DNA of 12,787 nt from positions 1-12,787 of the forward strand of contig JAOZIC010000024.1 in NCBI GenBank assembly GCA_026014605.1, in the 5' to 3' direction. Shown piece after piece: positions 4,961-12,787 of this stretch. A model generated the notes under the pieces. It had not been told where the DNA came from and did no database searches. It was given only the letters and a program-made list of their open reading frames with translations. Numbering within the stretch: the first letter of the stretch is position 1; the number at the start of each line of letters is the position of its first letter. Source of the stretch: Candidatus Bathyarchaeota archaeon. Its GTDB lineage: Archaea > Thermoproteota > Bathyarchaeia > Bathyarchaeales > Bathyarchaeaceae. Made by a program: the position numbers and the translations under genes.

Positions 4961-5521
4961 TTAGTCGTAGTAGATTAGATCTAATTCTTCCAAGTTTTTG
5001 TGAAGTTTGTCAACAGCTCGGTAAACGTCTTCTTCTTTAGTGGCACCAGTGCAAACAAGTTTTCCGCTAGCAAACAGAAGAATTACAACTTTTGGTTCAT
5101 CCATCCGGTAGATAAGCCCCGGAAATTGTTCAGGTTCATACATGGTTCTTCCGAGAGAATAAGCACAGTCTTCTAGCTCAATTCTCCCCAAAAGATTCGC
5201 TGAGGCAACAATATTTACTACTCTAATTTCAGGTTTGCCAGTGATTATTATACCACTTTTTTTCAGTTCGCGTACAACTTTTAAAACAGCCTTTTTTGAT
5301 TCGTTCTCAGACTTGGCTCCGGTACAAACCATTTTCCCAGTACTGAAAATTAGAATAGCTGTCTTGGGTTTTTTTAACCTGAAAACTAGACCAGGAAACT
5401 TCTCTGGGCGATACTCAACCAAAGGATTACCCTTAACAACGGCGTTCAGGTCAATCTTCTGATTTAAAGTAGCCGATGCCACAACGTTCTCGATTCTGAT
5501 GGAATCTTCAAGCTTAGGCAT
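4961..5521 (-). CDS. tbp: TATA-binding protein (TBP)
   Basis: General transcription factor that binds the TATA box and, with TFB, recruits RNA polymerase. The 186-residue protein consists of the two direct saddle repeats of TBP. Repeat 1 runs from IRIENVVASATL to about residue 90; repeat 2 runs from IRVVNIVASANL to the end. The conserved blocks appear twice: FPGLVFR with ILIFSTGKMVCTGA, then FPGLIYR with ILLFASGKLVCTGA. They include the phenylalanines that kink DNA. The acidic C-terminal tail (EELDLIYYD) is typical of archaeal TBP. The reading frame continues upstream to 5608. I chose ATG 5521 because a clear TATA box lies inside that extension (5564-5571), because AGGCGG sits just upstream, and because the resulting length is normal. 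The gene is monocistronic, convergent with the zinc-ribbon gene and downstream of the cdh terminator. Confidence 0.95.
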   Translation of the reverse strand: MPKLEDSIRIENVVASATLNQKIDLNAVVKGNPLVEYRPEKFPGLVFRLKKPKTAILIFSTGKMVCTGAKSENESKKAVLKVVRELKKSGIIITGKPEIRVVNIVASANLLGRIELEDCAYSLGRTMYEPEQFPGLIYRMDEPKVVILLFASGKLVCTGATKEEDVYRAVDKLHKNLEELDLIYYD

Positions 5522-5560
5522 GTTCAAACCGCCTTTATACCATTCATGACTTTTAAGGAC

Positions 5561-5572
5561 GTATTTAAAGGG
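5561..5572 (-). promoter_or_regulatory. TATA-box promoter of tbp
   Basis: Read on the minus strand this is CCCTTTAAATAC, with TTTAAATA as the TATA box. It predicts a transcript start near 5540 and a leader of about 19 bases before ATG 5521. It is identical over 12 bases to the rpoH promoter block. Confidence 0.65.
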
Positions 5573-5645
5573 TTCTGGAAATACCCCCTTAAAAAGGTCT
5601 GTATTCACAAAAAATCATGCACTATTCGCAGTATTAACGTATCTG

Positions 5646-5709
5646 TCAGATATAAAAACAAAAAAATAAAAAAAAGAAACGAAAAAGAAAGGTAGCTTAG
5701 TTAAGCTAC
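5646..5709 (-). terminator. cdh operon terminator: hairpin overlapping the cdhE stop, then T tract
   Basis: GTAGCTTA (5692-5699) and TAAGCTAC (5702-5709) are perfect 8-bp arms around a 2-base centre. In the RNA the loop would open to 4 or more bases. The TAG stop of cdhE (5706-5708) lies inside the stem. On the minus strand it is followed by about 45 bases that are almost all T, with runs of 5, 8 and 7. It looks like a bacterial-style intrinsic terminator and ends the five-gene operon before tbp. Confidence 0.75.
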
Positions 5710-7142
5710 TTCCATTTGTCTTGTACGAACTTTGGTATACCAGAAGAGTCTCTTGGACCAACAAGAACTTCCCAGTTAGAAAGTTCTTCGATTTCACCGC
5801 TGATTCGCGACGCTTTACCAGGGATGATGAGTTTTCGGTGTTTTACTTTGTCTTCAAGACCGCTTTCTTTGATTGCGTCAGCAACTGTTTCAGCAGTTAG
5901 TTTTCGTCCAGCAACACCGCTGTCGATGGCTGTTCCTTCAGAGTCAACAACAATTAGGTATGATGCGATTCCAGAGGATTCGATGTCTTGTGCTACTGTG
6001 TAGTATGTTAACGCAAAGTTTGAGGTCATGAATACTGGCGAGTTTTCGTCTGGTGTTCCAAAGGTTCGCAGTCCTGCTTTGACGGCTACTGGTTTTCGTG
6101 GGTCTGTGTAGATGTTTTGTCGTAAGACTGTTAGGGGTAGAAGTGCCCAGCCTTCAGTTCCATGCATAATCAGAACATCAACGAAGCGGGTTACGAGCAT
6201 GGATGCTACGTGTGCTTCTGTCCACGCGTTTACTGTTTCAGAGTTGTTTGTTTCTGCCCAAGCGGCAATAGGAGTTCCAATTGTGGGAAATCCCAGTAGT
6301 TCGTCGCCTAGGTTGCATGCTGCTCGGCGTATCATTGTGAAGTTGTTGATTGTGTCAACTAAACCTGTACGAGTGAACGTTCCTGGGTCTAACACAAGGT
6401 TTTCTATGCCGTATTGGTTTAGAGTCTTTACCATGGATTTTAGAAGAGAAATATCGTTTGGCGCGGACACAGCTAATGGACATTTGTACATCAACGCTAG
6501 TTCCGCCATTTCTTTCCAGTTATCTTTGTTTGCTGCGTAAATCAAAGGATTAGCTTTAGGAATTGCCATCAAACCGCTTTCGATAATAGCGGGGTCAAAG
6601 GAGCAAAGAACTATTGGCAGAATTGTGTTTTCTGCAACTTTCTTCACTGTTGCTTTGAATTTTTCAGCGTCATTTGAAGTTGAACGAACAGCAATCATCT
6701 GAAGCTGCAAGTTGTAACCAATATACGTGTAAGTAAAGTCTTGAGTATATTTTACTCGAGCCAATACCTCGTTATCAGACATTTCGTCGGTAACATCAAT
6801 TGCAATAGCTGTTGGGTTGTTGTATGTGAATTCGTGGCGGTACATTACTAGTTTTCCGCCGATTTTTACTGCGCGTTCACCAACACCAACAGTGACTTCT
6901 TTGACTGCGGGTTTGAGCATCTCTTTGAGTTTTTTGTAGTTCTTTTCGTTAGCTTTGGTCAACAGAGGAGGACACATGTCGATGTTTACTTCGCGGTTTA
7001 CCACTTTTGTGGCAAACGCCATACAGTTGTCTTCTCCACATTCTTTGCAGTTAGTTTTAGGAAGCAGTGTGTAAACGTCGATTGGGCTGAGCTGTTTCAT
7101 TCCGCCCTTGTTTTCTTTTCCTGACATCTTCATCATCCTCAA
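5706..7142 (-). CDS. cdhE: ACDS gamma subunit, corrinoid/iron-sulfur protein large subunit (CdhE)
   Basis: With CdhD it forms the corrinoid iron-sulfur protein that passes the methyl group between tetrahydropterin and the A cluster of CdhC. The N-terminal [4Fe-4S] motif is clear: NCKECGEDNC and, 17 residues on, MCPP, giving C32, C35, C40 and C57 in the numbering used here. This cluster keeps the cobalt reduced. A TIM-barrel domain of about 300 residues and a C-terminal corrinoid-binding domain follow. Total length of 478 is normal. The start is uncertain. The longest frame begins with TTG 7140-7142, overlapping the cdhD TGA. ATG 7127 has GAGG 9 bases upstream, and ATG 7100 follows GGGCGGA and gives the family's usual beginning (MKQLSPIDVYTLLPKTNC). 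It is the last gene of the operon; a hairpin terminator overlaps its stop codon. Confidence 0.95.
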   Translation of the reverse strand: MRMMKMSGKENKGGMKQLSPIDVYTLLPKTNCKECGEDNCMAFATKVVNREVNIDMCPPLLTKANEKNYKKLKEMLKPAVKEVTVGVGERAVKIGGKLVMYRHEFTYNNPTAIAIDVTDEMSDNEVLARVKYTQDFTYTYIGYNLQLQMIAVRSTSNDAEKFKATVKKVAENTILPIVLCSFDPAIIESGLMAIPKANPLIYAANKDNWKEMAELALMYKCPLAVSAPNDISLLKSMVKTLNQYGIENLVLDPGTFTRTGLVDTINNFTMIRRAACNLGDELLGFPTIGTPIAAWAETNNSETVNAWTEAHVASMLVTRFVDVLIMHGTEGWALLPLTVLRQNIYTDPRKPVAVKAGLRTFGTPDENSPVFMTSNFALTYYTVAQDIESSGIASYLIVVDSEGTAIDSGVAGRKLTAETVADAIKESGLEDKVKHRKLIIPGKASRISGEIEELSNWEVLVGPRDSSGIPKFVQDKWK

Positions 7143-8350
7143 AATTTGGTTGAAACCCAGTTAGCTAACTGTGAAAGGTCAACGGAGCCTGGTTTTTCTG
7201 TCAAACGTTTGACAGTGTTTCTCAGGGTTTTGACTGCTGCAGGGTGCAACATCATGAACAGGTCAACACCAGCCAACAACAAAGTCAAGCCAGTAACAGT
7301 CTCCCATAATGGTCCACGAAGTCCTTTATCGCCCCATTGTGGGTCCATTGTTTGCCAAGCTTCTCGTGCTGCCCAAGCGTTAGTAGTTCCTGACGACATG
7401 GGTTGCTGAAGTTCGGGGTCTCCCATCAAACCTGCTAAACGTGCACGTTCCATGATAGTATATGCATAGTCAAGTCCGTAGCCAAGTGCTGCGGTTGTTG
7501 TGTCCATGATTATTTGTTCTTTGGGTAAGAATTCAAGTAGACGCCTGTTTAGTTCTCTTGCTTGGTTTAAGTCCATCGGAGAGAAGGCCAAAGCAACGTG
7601 ACCATACTGTTTGATTAGCTTAGCTGATTTTTCGATGTCCATATCCAAAGTAACTGTGCTAATGAGAAGTCTTTCGCCTTCTGCGGCTGCGGTTACTTTT
7701 TCAAAGACTGCTAAGTCTTTTTGTGGGTCACCACATCCACCTACAACAAGAGGCACATCAACTGCCTGAAGAACATCTTCAACAGTTTTCGCTGCTTCTG
7801 CGGGTGTGGACGGTTTCGGGTTTAGTGGGTCAATGCTGACAAGGTGGAGTGTAATCATTTGTGCTCCAAATTTGTCAACTGCATATTTTGCCCAAGATAC
7901 AGGGTCTTCAATTGCGTCATTGAAGTTGGTTTTTACAGCTTTGGGAATTGGTACTTTAGAATCGAAAACGTCAAGAGAAACTACTGGCGAGTTAATCGTC
8001 GGGTTTTCAAAGGTGTAAAAAGCGGGAGATTTTTCTCCACCAATTGTTACGGTTGTTCCTCTGCTTCCTCCTTGACTCTTGGTTGCTCCAAGCGTAACCT
8101 CAACGATTTGGCTTGGATATTTCTGCACAGGAAGCGCAAAAGGAGCATCCAATAATGATGTTGGTTTTGCTCGTGCTGCGACCATCCTTTGAAGTGCAGG
8201 CATGACTCCTGGCTGATAGATGAACTGTAGCTCTTCAACAATCATTTCGACGTCTTCGAGCTCTAGCTCGTCGTTGCCAGCTAGGAGGTCCAAGATTTCT
8301 GGGGGAAGTTTGAGGTCAGAGTTTTTTTCCGCCCTTTCGGGCATGGGCAT
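7139..8350 (-). CDS. cdhD: ACDS delta subunit, corrinoid/iron-sulfur protein small subunit (CdhD)
   Basis: Small subunit of the corrinoid iron-sulfur protein, partner of CdhE in methyl transfer. The 403-residue protein has the family's acidic N-terminal region (NDELELEDVEMIVEELQ, about residues 25-41). A TIM barrel follows, with recognisable blocks: GGEKSPAFYTFENP, MITLHLVSIDP, PLVVGGCGDPQKD and MDTTTAALGYGLDYAYT. The C-terminal GVDLFMMLHPAAVKTL is also typical. The first ATG (8348-8350) abuts the cdhC TGA directly. The only Shine-Dalgarno, AGGTGA at the end of cdhC, is too close to that ATG but lies 6 bases before the second in-frame ATG (8342-8344). Initiation at the second one is therefore likely and would remove two residues. 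In Methanosarcina operons a CooC-like ATPase gene separates cdhC and cdhD; none is present here. Confidence 0.95.
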   Translation of the reverse strand: MPMPERAEKNSDLKLPPEILDLLAGNDELELEDVEMIVEELQFIYQPGVMPALQRMVAARAKPTSLLDAPFALPVQKYPSQIVEVTLGATKSQGGSRGTTVTIGGEKSPAFYTFENPTINSPVVSLDVFDSKVPIPKAVKTNFNDAIEDPVSWAKYAVDKFGAQMITLHLVSIDPLNPKPSTPAEAAKTVEDVLQAVDVPLVVGGCGDPQKDLAVFEKVTAAAEGERLLISTVTLDMDIEKSAKLIKQYGHVALAFSPMDLNQARELNRRLLEFLPKEQIIMDTTTAALGYGLDYAYTIMERARLAGLMGDPELQQPMSSGTTNAWAAREAWQTMDPQWGDKGLRGPLWETVTGLTLLLAGVDLFMMLHPAAVKTLRNTVKRLTEKPGSVDLSQLANWVSTKF

Positions 8351-9736
8351 TCACCTTTTTTTTGGTTTTTCCCGTTTAATGATTACTTTTTCTGCGTGGA
8401 TTTTGGCGTTCTTGAAGATTATCTTGAATCCGCCAGTGGCAACGGTTGCTGTGGATACTGGGAATGCTGTTCCTTCGACGTCTTCGCCTTCTAGTTCAGT
8501 TACTTCTTCAGCTTCTTCTGTCCATCTTTGGACAACTGGATGGTTCTTTTCTTTGAGGAAGACTTTTAGTTCATCAACTGTTTTTGCGGTGTTTTCTGTT
8601 GCTACGTTTTCAATTGCTTCTTTAGGCATGAATTCTTTGACACGTTCTTTAACGCTTTCAGGCATCCATACTACGCGGTCCCATCCTCCGTCTGCTTCTA
8701 GGAATTTGGGTGAACGCATGTACTCGATGGCTATTCCGTGGAAGCCGTCGACTTGTCTGCCTCCTGCGCCAGAGTCTGCGAGTGTTGAGAACGGTAATCC
8801 GTTTACGGTTACGCCTTTGAATCCTCGGTCAACTATTCCGTAGCCTTCAACTTCTGGGATGTAGAATGCCATGGCTTCGAAACATCCACATGAAGTGTGT
8901 GGATAACCAAAACCGGTATACATCCAGACTTTGTCGACTGCGCCTAAGGTTTTTTGTTTGATTGATTCGTTGATTCCTGAGAATTCTCCTTTCTCTTTGT
9001 CTAACACTTCGCCTTTTTCTATTGCGAAAACTGGACCTTTTGGGTCAACTTGGGCGGATGCTCGTCCGTCGAACCAGCTGATTGAACCACAGTTAGAGTA
9101 TCGTTGAGGAGTGATTACACACATGTGTGTTGGCGCGAAGGACTGGCACAATGTACAACCGTAGAATGTGTCAACTTCATCGTCTTTCATTCCTCGGGCT
9201 TTTGCGTCTCTTGCGTCATAGACTTTGATTGCGTCATCGTACATTTCTTGGACTTTTGCGGGGTCTGTTACGAAAGTTATTTGGATTTTTTCAACGAAGG
9301 GTAGTTCACTCTTGTAGAGTCTGGCCAAAACTTTTCCGATAGGAACAAAGGAAGTTAATCCTTTCTGGAACGATTTTTTGCTTACACGTATCCAGATGTC
9401 GTATCGTTGGTTTAGGTGCATGATTCCTTCGATGTAGTTTAGGTATTCGTGAATTCGTCGTTCAGTTACACCTTCAAGGTCTTCTTCGATGTCTTTGCCT
9501 GCAACTTCGATGAAGATTCCAAAGGGAACGTTGCCGCCTTCTGGTAAGTCTTTTAGGTCAGGTCCAACTACGGATACCTTTCCGTCTTCGACTTCATCCA
9601 TTTTTTTAGCGCGAACTAGTTCGAATTTTGCGGGTTGTTTGGGGCCTCCGAGTTCTACTTGCATGTTGTTTTTTCGGATTCTTTCTCCTTCGTATACTAC
9701 TCCAACATCCACGGGGATGTCTTCAAACATTGACAT
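8351..9736 (-). CDS. cdhC: ACDS beta subunit, acetyl-CoA synthase (CdhC)
   Basis: Condenses the methyl group, CO and CoA into acetyl-CoA, or cleaves it, at the Ni-Ni-[4Fe-4S] A cluster. At 461 residues it has the archaeal form, lacking the N-terminal CODH-binding domain of bacterial AcsB. All six A-cluster cysteines are visible: C194 and C197 in GCTLC, C206 in THMC, C216 in SNCG, and C283-x-C285 in TSCGCFEA. The last pair bridges the two nickel sites. The order and spacing match methanogen CdhC with an offset of a few residues. The C-terminus (GGFKIIFKNAKIHAEKVIIK) is also typical. The start is ATG 9736. Its Shine-Dalgarno, GGAGG (9748-9752), is encoded by the last Gly-Gly codons of cdhB, so translation is probably coupled. 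It is the third gene of the operon. Confidence 0.97.
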   Translation of the reverse strand: MSMFEDIPVDVGVVYEGERIRKNNMQVELGGPKQPAKFELVRAKKMDEVEDGKVSVVGPDLKDLPEGGNVPFGIFIEVAGKDIEEDLEGVTERRIHEYLNYIEGIMHLNQRYDIWIRVSKKSFQKGLTSFVPIGKVLARLYKSELPFVEKIQITFVTDPAKVQEMYDDAIKVYDARDAKARGMKDDEVDTFYGCTLCQSFAPTHMCVITPQRYSNCGSISWFDGRASAQVDPKGPVFAIEKGEVLDKEKGEFSGINESIKQKTLGAVDKVWMYTGFGYPHTSCGCFEAMAFYIPEVEGYGIVDRGFKGVTVNGLPFSTLADSGAGGRQVDGFHGIAIEYMRSPKFLEADGGWDRVVWMPESVKERVKEFMPKEAIENVATENTAKTVDELKVFLKEKNHPVVQRWTEEAEEVTELEGEDVEGTAFPVSTATVATGGFKIIFKNAKIHAEKVIIKREKPKKR

Positions 9737-9740
9737 TTTT

Positions 9741-10286
9741 TTAATTTCCTCCTTTAAATTTTGAAGTCATGACTGTTAGATTTTCTGCCCACACTTTGGG
9801 GGTTGCATTTGGAAATGACCAACTGGCATGAGGATGGAATAGATTGTCTAAAGTCATTGTCCTAAGATCAGGGGCGAAATGTTTTAGTCCAGACAAAATC
9901 AGAGATTCCATATAATATGGAAGACCAACGAACATCGCTAAGTCAGGGTGACCTTTACCGTCTATTCCTTGCCAAGTAGGATCAACAAGACGATTGCCGA
10001 TGTCCATAGCAGACATGAAGTCAGCGGGTTCATAGCCTCTTTTTAGGAATTCAGCAACCATATGAGCGGTTGCAACCACTTGAACGTTTGAGGCTTTGGC
10101 TAAGTCTATTATGTAATCGATTAATAGCTTGCCTTCCAATGAACGTTCTGTAGCGTTGCTGCCCACAACAAGAATGGGGCGGGCAGCCCGCTTTATCATT
10201 GCAACGGCTACTTCTGGTTTAGTTATGGGGTTTGCTTTCTTTGTTGCAGCTATTTCTGCACATTGCCAAGGTTCACATGACATCAT
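9741..10286 (-). CDS. cdhB: ACDS epsilon subunit (CdhB)
   Basis: Small subunit that associates with CdhA to form the alpha2-epsilon2 CO dehydrogenase component. It has no metal site of its own and may aid flavin or electron transfer. The 181-residue protein is normal for the family, which has a DHS-like NAD/FAD-binding Rossmann fold. The GSNATER segment after RPILVVG (about residues 36-48) fits the nucleotide-binding loop. HPDLAMFVGLPYYMESLILS and LDNLFHPHASWSFPN are family blocks in the second half. The start is ATG 10286 with AAGGAG 6 bases upstream; a second ATG at 10283 would remove one residue. It begins 3 bases after the cdhA stop. Its own stop is 4 bases before cdhC, and its last codons carry the cdhC ribosome binding site. 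Confidence 0.95.
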   Translation of the reverse strand: MMSCEPWQCAEIAATKKANPITKPEVAVAMIKRAARPILVVGSNATERSLEGKLLIDYIIDLAKASNVQVVATAHMVAEFLKRGYEPADFMSAMDIGNRLVDPTWQGIDGKGHPDLAMFVGLPYYMESLILSGLKHFAPDLRTMTLDNLFHPHASWSFPNATPKVWAENLTVMTSKFKGGN

Positions 10287-10289
10287 TCA

Positions 10290-12638
10290 TCACTCCTTCT
10301 TTTTCCTGATCATTCTTGGAAGCATTGTGGGGTCCGGAATAACAGTTTCTTTCCAGCCCTTAGCGTCCAATATGTCTTTGATTTCATCTTTCATGGTTGT
10401 TGGCACATCAGCCATTGTGCGCACGAACAGATGAATGTCTTTGGGCATTCTGCCATAGTTACGCTTGTGCAGGTCAATATAATGCGAGAGCTTTATTGAT
10501 CTGCCCTTCCAAGTGTCGTTAGGTCGTATGCATAGTTTTGCTATAGAGACCATTGCTTCTTGTGGTGTTTCAACCGTTTGGAACAAGTGCTCAGGTGCTG
10601 GTCCAACGTTAACTACGTCTCCTGTGCGTGCATCGTAGACTTCCCAGTTTTCTGGCTTATCTGATCTGCCCATGAGCATACGTCTATATTTGCTTCCGTG
10701 CGGACCTACCAGAACAGGAACACCTAGACTCCAGAAACCAGAGGCAATAGATGCTGCTTTCTGTGAATATGCACCCCAAGCTAGACCTACAGCGCCAACT
10801 CGGTTGTGTATATAATCAGCAATTTCCTCGTAGTTGCCTCTCAAGTTTCGTTTAGCAAATATGTTAGCAACTTTGATTGCTGCACCTGCAATGTGAGGGT
10901 TAGAAACACAAGAGCCAACATTAAGCACACCGCCAGCCTCGAAAGAGCCAGGGAATTCTTCGTAGAGTGTTTGGCCTTCTTCGTTTCTGTATGAACCAGC
11001 TGACATAGCGGAACAACCACTAGTCATTACAATGAATCGGCGTTTAGCAAACTCGCGGCATATGTCGTAAACGTCTTTGCCACCGTGTGGATAGTTAGCG
11101 CAACCTACAGCTGCCAAGATACCAGGGATTTCACCGAGAACAATTGGTCCACCAGCTGATCTGATTTCGATGTCTTGAACTGCTCCTCTACCAGCACGAC
11201 AGAAGTTTGTTTCTTCAAGCATGAACTTCTGGCCAGCTTTTAGGATGAAGCTGTGGATTTGGAGTTTAACTGGACAAGCTTCCTCGCATCGCCCACAACC
11301 AATGCACTCTTCATACAATTCAGTTAGAGGTTTGAGGTTACCCTCAGCGGCTGCTGTCATAGCGGCTGGGATGTTGAGGTCTTGTGGACAACTTCTTTGA
11401 CATAAATTGCAGTGACGACAGGTTTTCGCTAGTTTAGTGATTTCTTCAACAGAAGGCAAGACATCCATTTTCTTGCGCATTGGCGCTACTTTCTGTGCGA
11501 CTCTAACTGCGACTTCACCAACTTTTTCTGGGTCTAAGATTAAGACTCCAGGAACTTTTCGAGTTACCAAGTCGTTGACTATCTCGTCAACTGGGTCGTT
11601 TGTTCGGTTCTTGTAGCCGATACAGTTCTTTTCTGAGGCAGCGATAACTGGTGCATTTATGCGTTCGGCTTCATTTGAACAATCTGTTCGGACACATTGC
11701 TCGTCCAAAACCAATACGTCAACAAGGCCGCTTCGTATGACGCGCAGTTCCCATGAGATTGGGCCAACAATTTTTGCGCGGTCAAAGTATCTAGAGTTGT
11801 CGATGGCAGTACAACATAGACCTACAACTTCCAGTTTACTGTCAAGTTTGTTCGCCTTCATGTAATCTATGATTCCAACTGAAGGCACAACGTTGTGACC
11901 TATACAACAAATGACTGGTTTTGCTTTGTCGATTGTTCCCAGCCCCATTTCGATGAGAGGAGCTTCAGGATCAGCTTTGGGAAAATCAAAAACAGAGATC
12001 TGAGCCAGATCTGCGACTTCCATACCAACTTGGTCGACTCTGCCAGCATGAAGTGCTTTTGATTCAAAGTCCAAGTTACAAGCTTCTTGACCGGTATGAG
12101 CTGCAGAGAGCAGATGAGTGACTTGTGTTTCACAATAGGTCAAAACTTCGTCTAAATCTCCAAGTGTTTCTGGCTTTATTCCAGTAACAAGTCTGGTTAC
12201 TGGAGCCTCAACATCAACGTTTAAGCCACCTACATTAAGGGAATGGTTCCGACCGTATTCTTCAATCAAGTGATCGACAACGTGTCGTGCGTGTCCTGTA
12301 TGAGTTGCAGCACCGATGCTACATGCAATAAGGACTATACGAGAAGATTGGTCGGCTATGTTTAAGCCACATGCTCCGCGTTTTCCTGCTGTCAAGTCAC
12401 ATTTGCCGTAAGTGCAGAGACAGCAGAGGTCACAGTCGGGCATGTAAAAAGGTTTGTATTTATTGAGAAGTTTCATGTCCCAATCTCTTAACGTTGATAT
12501 GTGGGGCATTGGTGTGGGACCCATAGGTTCGTCCCAAGAGTCATCGACAAGTTTGCCGATAGACAGTTCAAGATTTTTTACTAGAGCAACATCTGTTTTC
12601 AGTTCTTTTGCTTTAACAAATAAGCCTTTCTTAGCCAA
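10290..12638 (-). CDS. cdhA: ACDS alpha subunit, Ni-Fe carbon monoxide dehydrogenase (CdhA)
   Basis: Catalyses reversible CO2/CO conversion at the Ni-Fe-S C cluster and passes CO to CdhC. It has 782 residues, as in methanogens. Cysteines 69, 72, 73, 75, 80 and 90 (PDCDLCCLCTYGKC to GACG) supply the B and D clusters. Two ferredoxin-like motifs, CRHCNLCQRSCP (407-418) and CIGCGRCEEACP (445-456), hold the E and F clusters, which mark the archaeal type. By position, H248, C276, C320, C513, C542 and C577 correspond to the C-cluster ligands, lying in GHNV, GLCCTAID, RTDC, VGCANYPHGG, SGCSAMS and VGSCVSNPH. None is missing. The start is TTG at 12636-12638, supported by GAGGT ending 8 bases upstream; the family-like N-terminus follows at once. 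It is the first gene of the operon. Confidence 0.97.
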   Translation of the reverse strand: MAKKGLFVKAKELKTDVALVKNLELSIGKLVDDSWDEPMGPTPMPHISTLRDWDMKLLNKYKPFYMPDCDLCCLCTYGKCDLTAGKRGACGLNIADQSSRIVLIACSIGAATHTGHARHVVDHLIEEYGRNHSLNVGGLNVDVEAPVTRLVTGIKPETLGDLDEVLTYCETQVTHLLSAAHTGQEACNLDFESKALHAGRVDQVGMEVADLAQISVFDFPKADPEAPLIEMGLGTIDKAKPVICCIGHNVVPSVGIIDYMKANKLDSKLEVVGLCCTAIDNSRYFDRAKIVGPISWELRVIRSGLVDVLVLDEQCVRTDCSNEAERINAPVIAASEKNCIGYKNRTNDPVDEIVNDLVTRKVPGVLILDPEKVGEVAVRVAQKVAPMRKKMDVLPSVEEITKLAKTCRHCNLCQRSCPQDLNIPAAMTAAAEGNLKPLTELYEECIGCGRCEEACPVKLQIHSFILKAGQKFMLEETNFCRAGRGAVQDIEIRSAGGPIVLGEIPGILAAVGCANYPHGGKDVYDICREFAKRRFIVMTSGCSAMSAGSYRNEEGQTLYEEFPGSFEAGGVLNVGSCVSNPHIAGAAIKVANIFAKRNLRGNYEEIADYIHNRVGAVGLAWGAYSQKAASIASGFWSLGVPVLVGPHGSKYRRMLMGRSDKPENWEVYDARTGDVVNVGPAPEHLFQTVETPQEAMVSIAKLCIRPNDTWKGRSIKLSHYIDLHKRNYGRMPKDIHLFVRTMADVPTTMKDEIKDILDAKGWKETVIPDPTMLPRMIRKKKE

Positions 12639-12787
12639 TTTAAGCTACCTCAGTCTCAGTTTGAAAATATTCACTCATTTTGGTGCTTATTTACCTTTCG
12701 AAAACATTGGAAAAACGAGCACTAAAGGCAAAAAATAAACTTTTTCTCAACAAAGGGATTATTAATGTAATTTATGAATCAAACTAT
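12639..12787 (-). promoter_or_regulatory. Leader and candidate promoter of the cdh operon
   Basis: About 150 AT-rich bases precede cdhA and contain no gene. On the minus strand a purine-rich GAGAAAAAG leads into TTTATTTT (12732-12739), a plausible BRE plus TATA element. It would start transcription near 12710 and give a leader of about 70 bases. The ribosome binding site GAGGT is at 12647-12651. The region runs off the window, so further upstream elements are not visible. Confidence 0.35.

Noticed and set aside
5522..5608. 29-residue N-terminal extension of TBP in the open reading frame
   Set aside because: The extension contains the TATA box (5564-5571), has no TBP-like sequence, and ATG 5521 gives the normal archaeal length with a ribosome binding site.
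8220..8843. 207-codon plus-strand frame antisense to cdhC/cdhD
   Set aside because: It is serine-rich shadow translation of two certain genes on the other strand, with no recognisable domain.
4907..12716. 13-base repeat AACATTGGAAAAA at 4907-4919 and 12704-12716
   Set aside because: A few shared 13-mers are expected by chance in an AT-rich 12.8-kb window, and the two sites have different contexts (3' end of tbp versus cdh leader).

Overview
The window is archaeal chromosome with modest GC content and dense, short-spaced operons. It holds a TATA-binding protein, an archaeal-type RNA polymerase subunit H, the archaeal-only CoA pathway kinase (pantoate kinase), an HTH_45-type winged-helix regulator and a five-subunit acetyl-CoA decarbonylase/synthase (ACDS, CODH/ACS). 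The combination fits an anaerobic acetogenic or methanogen-related archaeon. My best guess is Candidatus Bathyarchaeia or a neighbouring Thermoproteota (TACK) lineage; that is inference, since no rRNA is present. I see no mobile element, CRISPR array, tRNA or rRNA.

Layout. Positions 1-2148 (minus strand) form a CoA operon: an ECF-type S-component membrane protein, pantoate kinase, then archaeal phosphopantetheine adenylyltransferase, which runs off the left edge. Positions 2149-4783 carry plus-strand genes: a one-cluster ferredoxin, RpoH carrying an unusual N-terminal domain, the Mn efflux pump MntP, a winged-helix regulator, and a 50-residue zinc-ribbon protein with a strong ribosome binding site. 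Positions 4961-5521 (minus) encode TBP. Positions 5706-12638 (minus) hold the complete cdhA-cdhB-cdhC-cdhD-cdhE operon, transcribed from the right edge and closed by a hairpin plus T-tract terminator.

How the genes work together. ACDS makes or cleaves acetyl-CoA: CdhA/CdhB interconvert CO and CO2, CdhC assembles the acetyl group on its Ni-containing A cluster, and CdhD/CdhE carry the methyl group on a corrinoid. The CoA that CdhC consumes is built by the pathway whose two enzymes sit at the other end of the window. The small ferredoxin is a possible electron carrier for the CODH half. Between these metabolic blocks lie two basal transcription genes, rpoH and tbp, whose promoters share an identical 12-base TATA-box block.

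The most interesting item is RpoH. Archaeal RpoH is normally about 80 residues and matches only the C-terminal domain of eukaryotic RPB5. Here a canonical RpoH domain is preceded by about 100 residues whose spacing and several short motifs resemble the N-terminal jaw domain of RPB5. Second is the ECF S component placed one base ahead of pantoate kinase, which suggests uptake of a CoA precursor.
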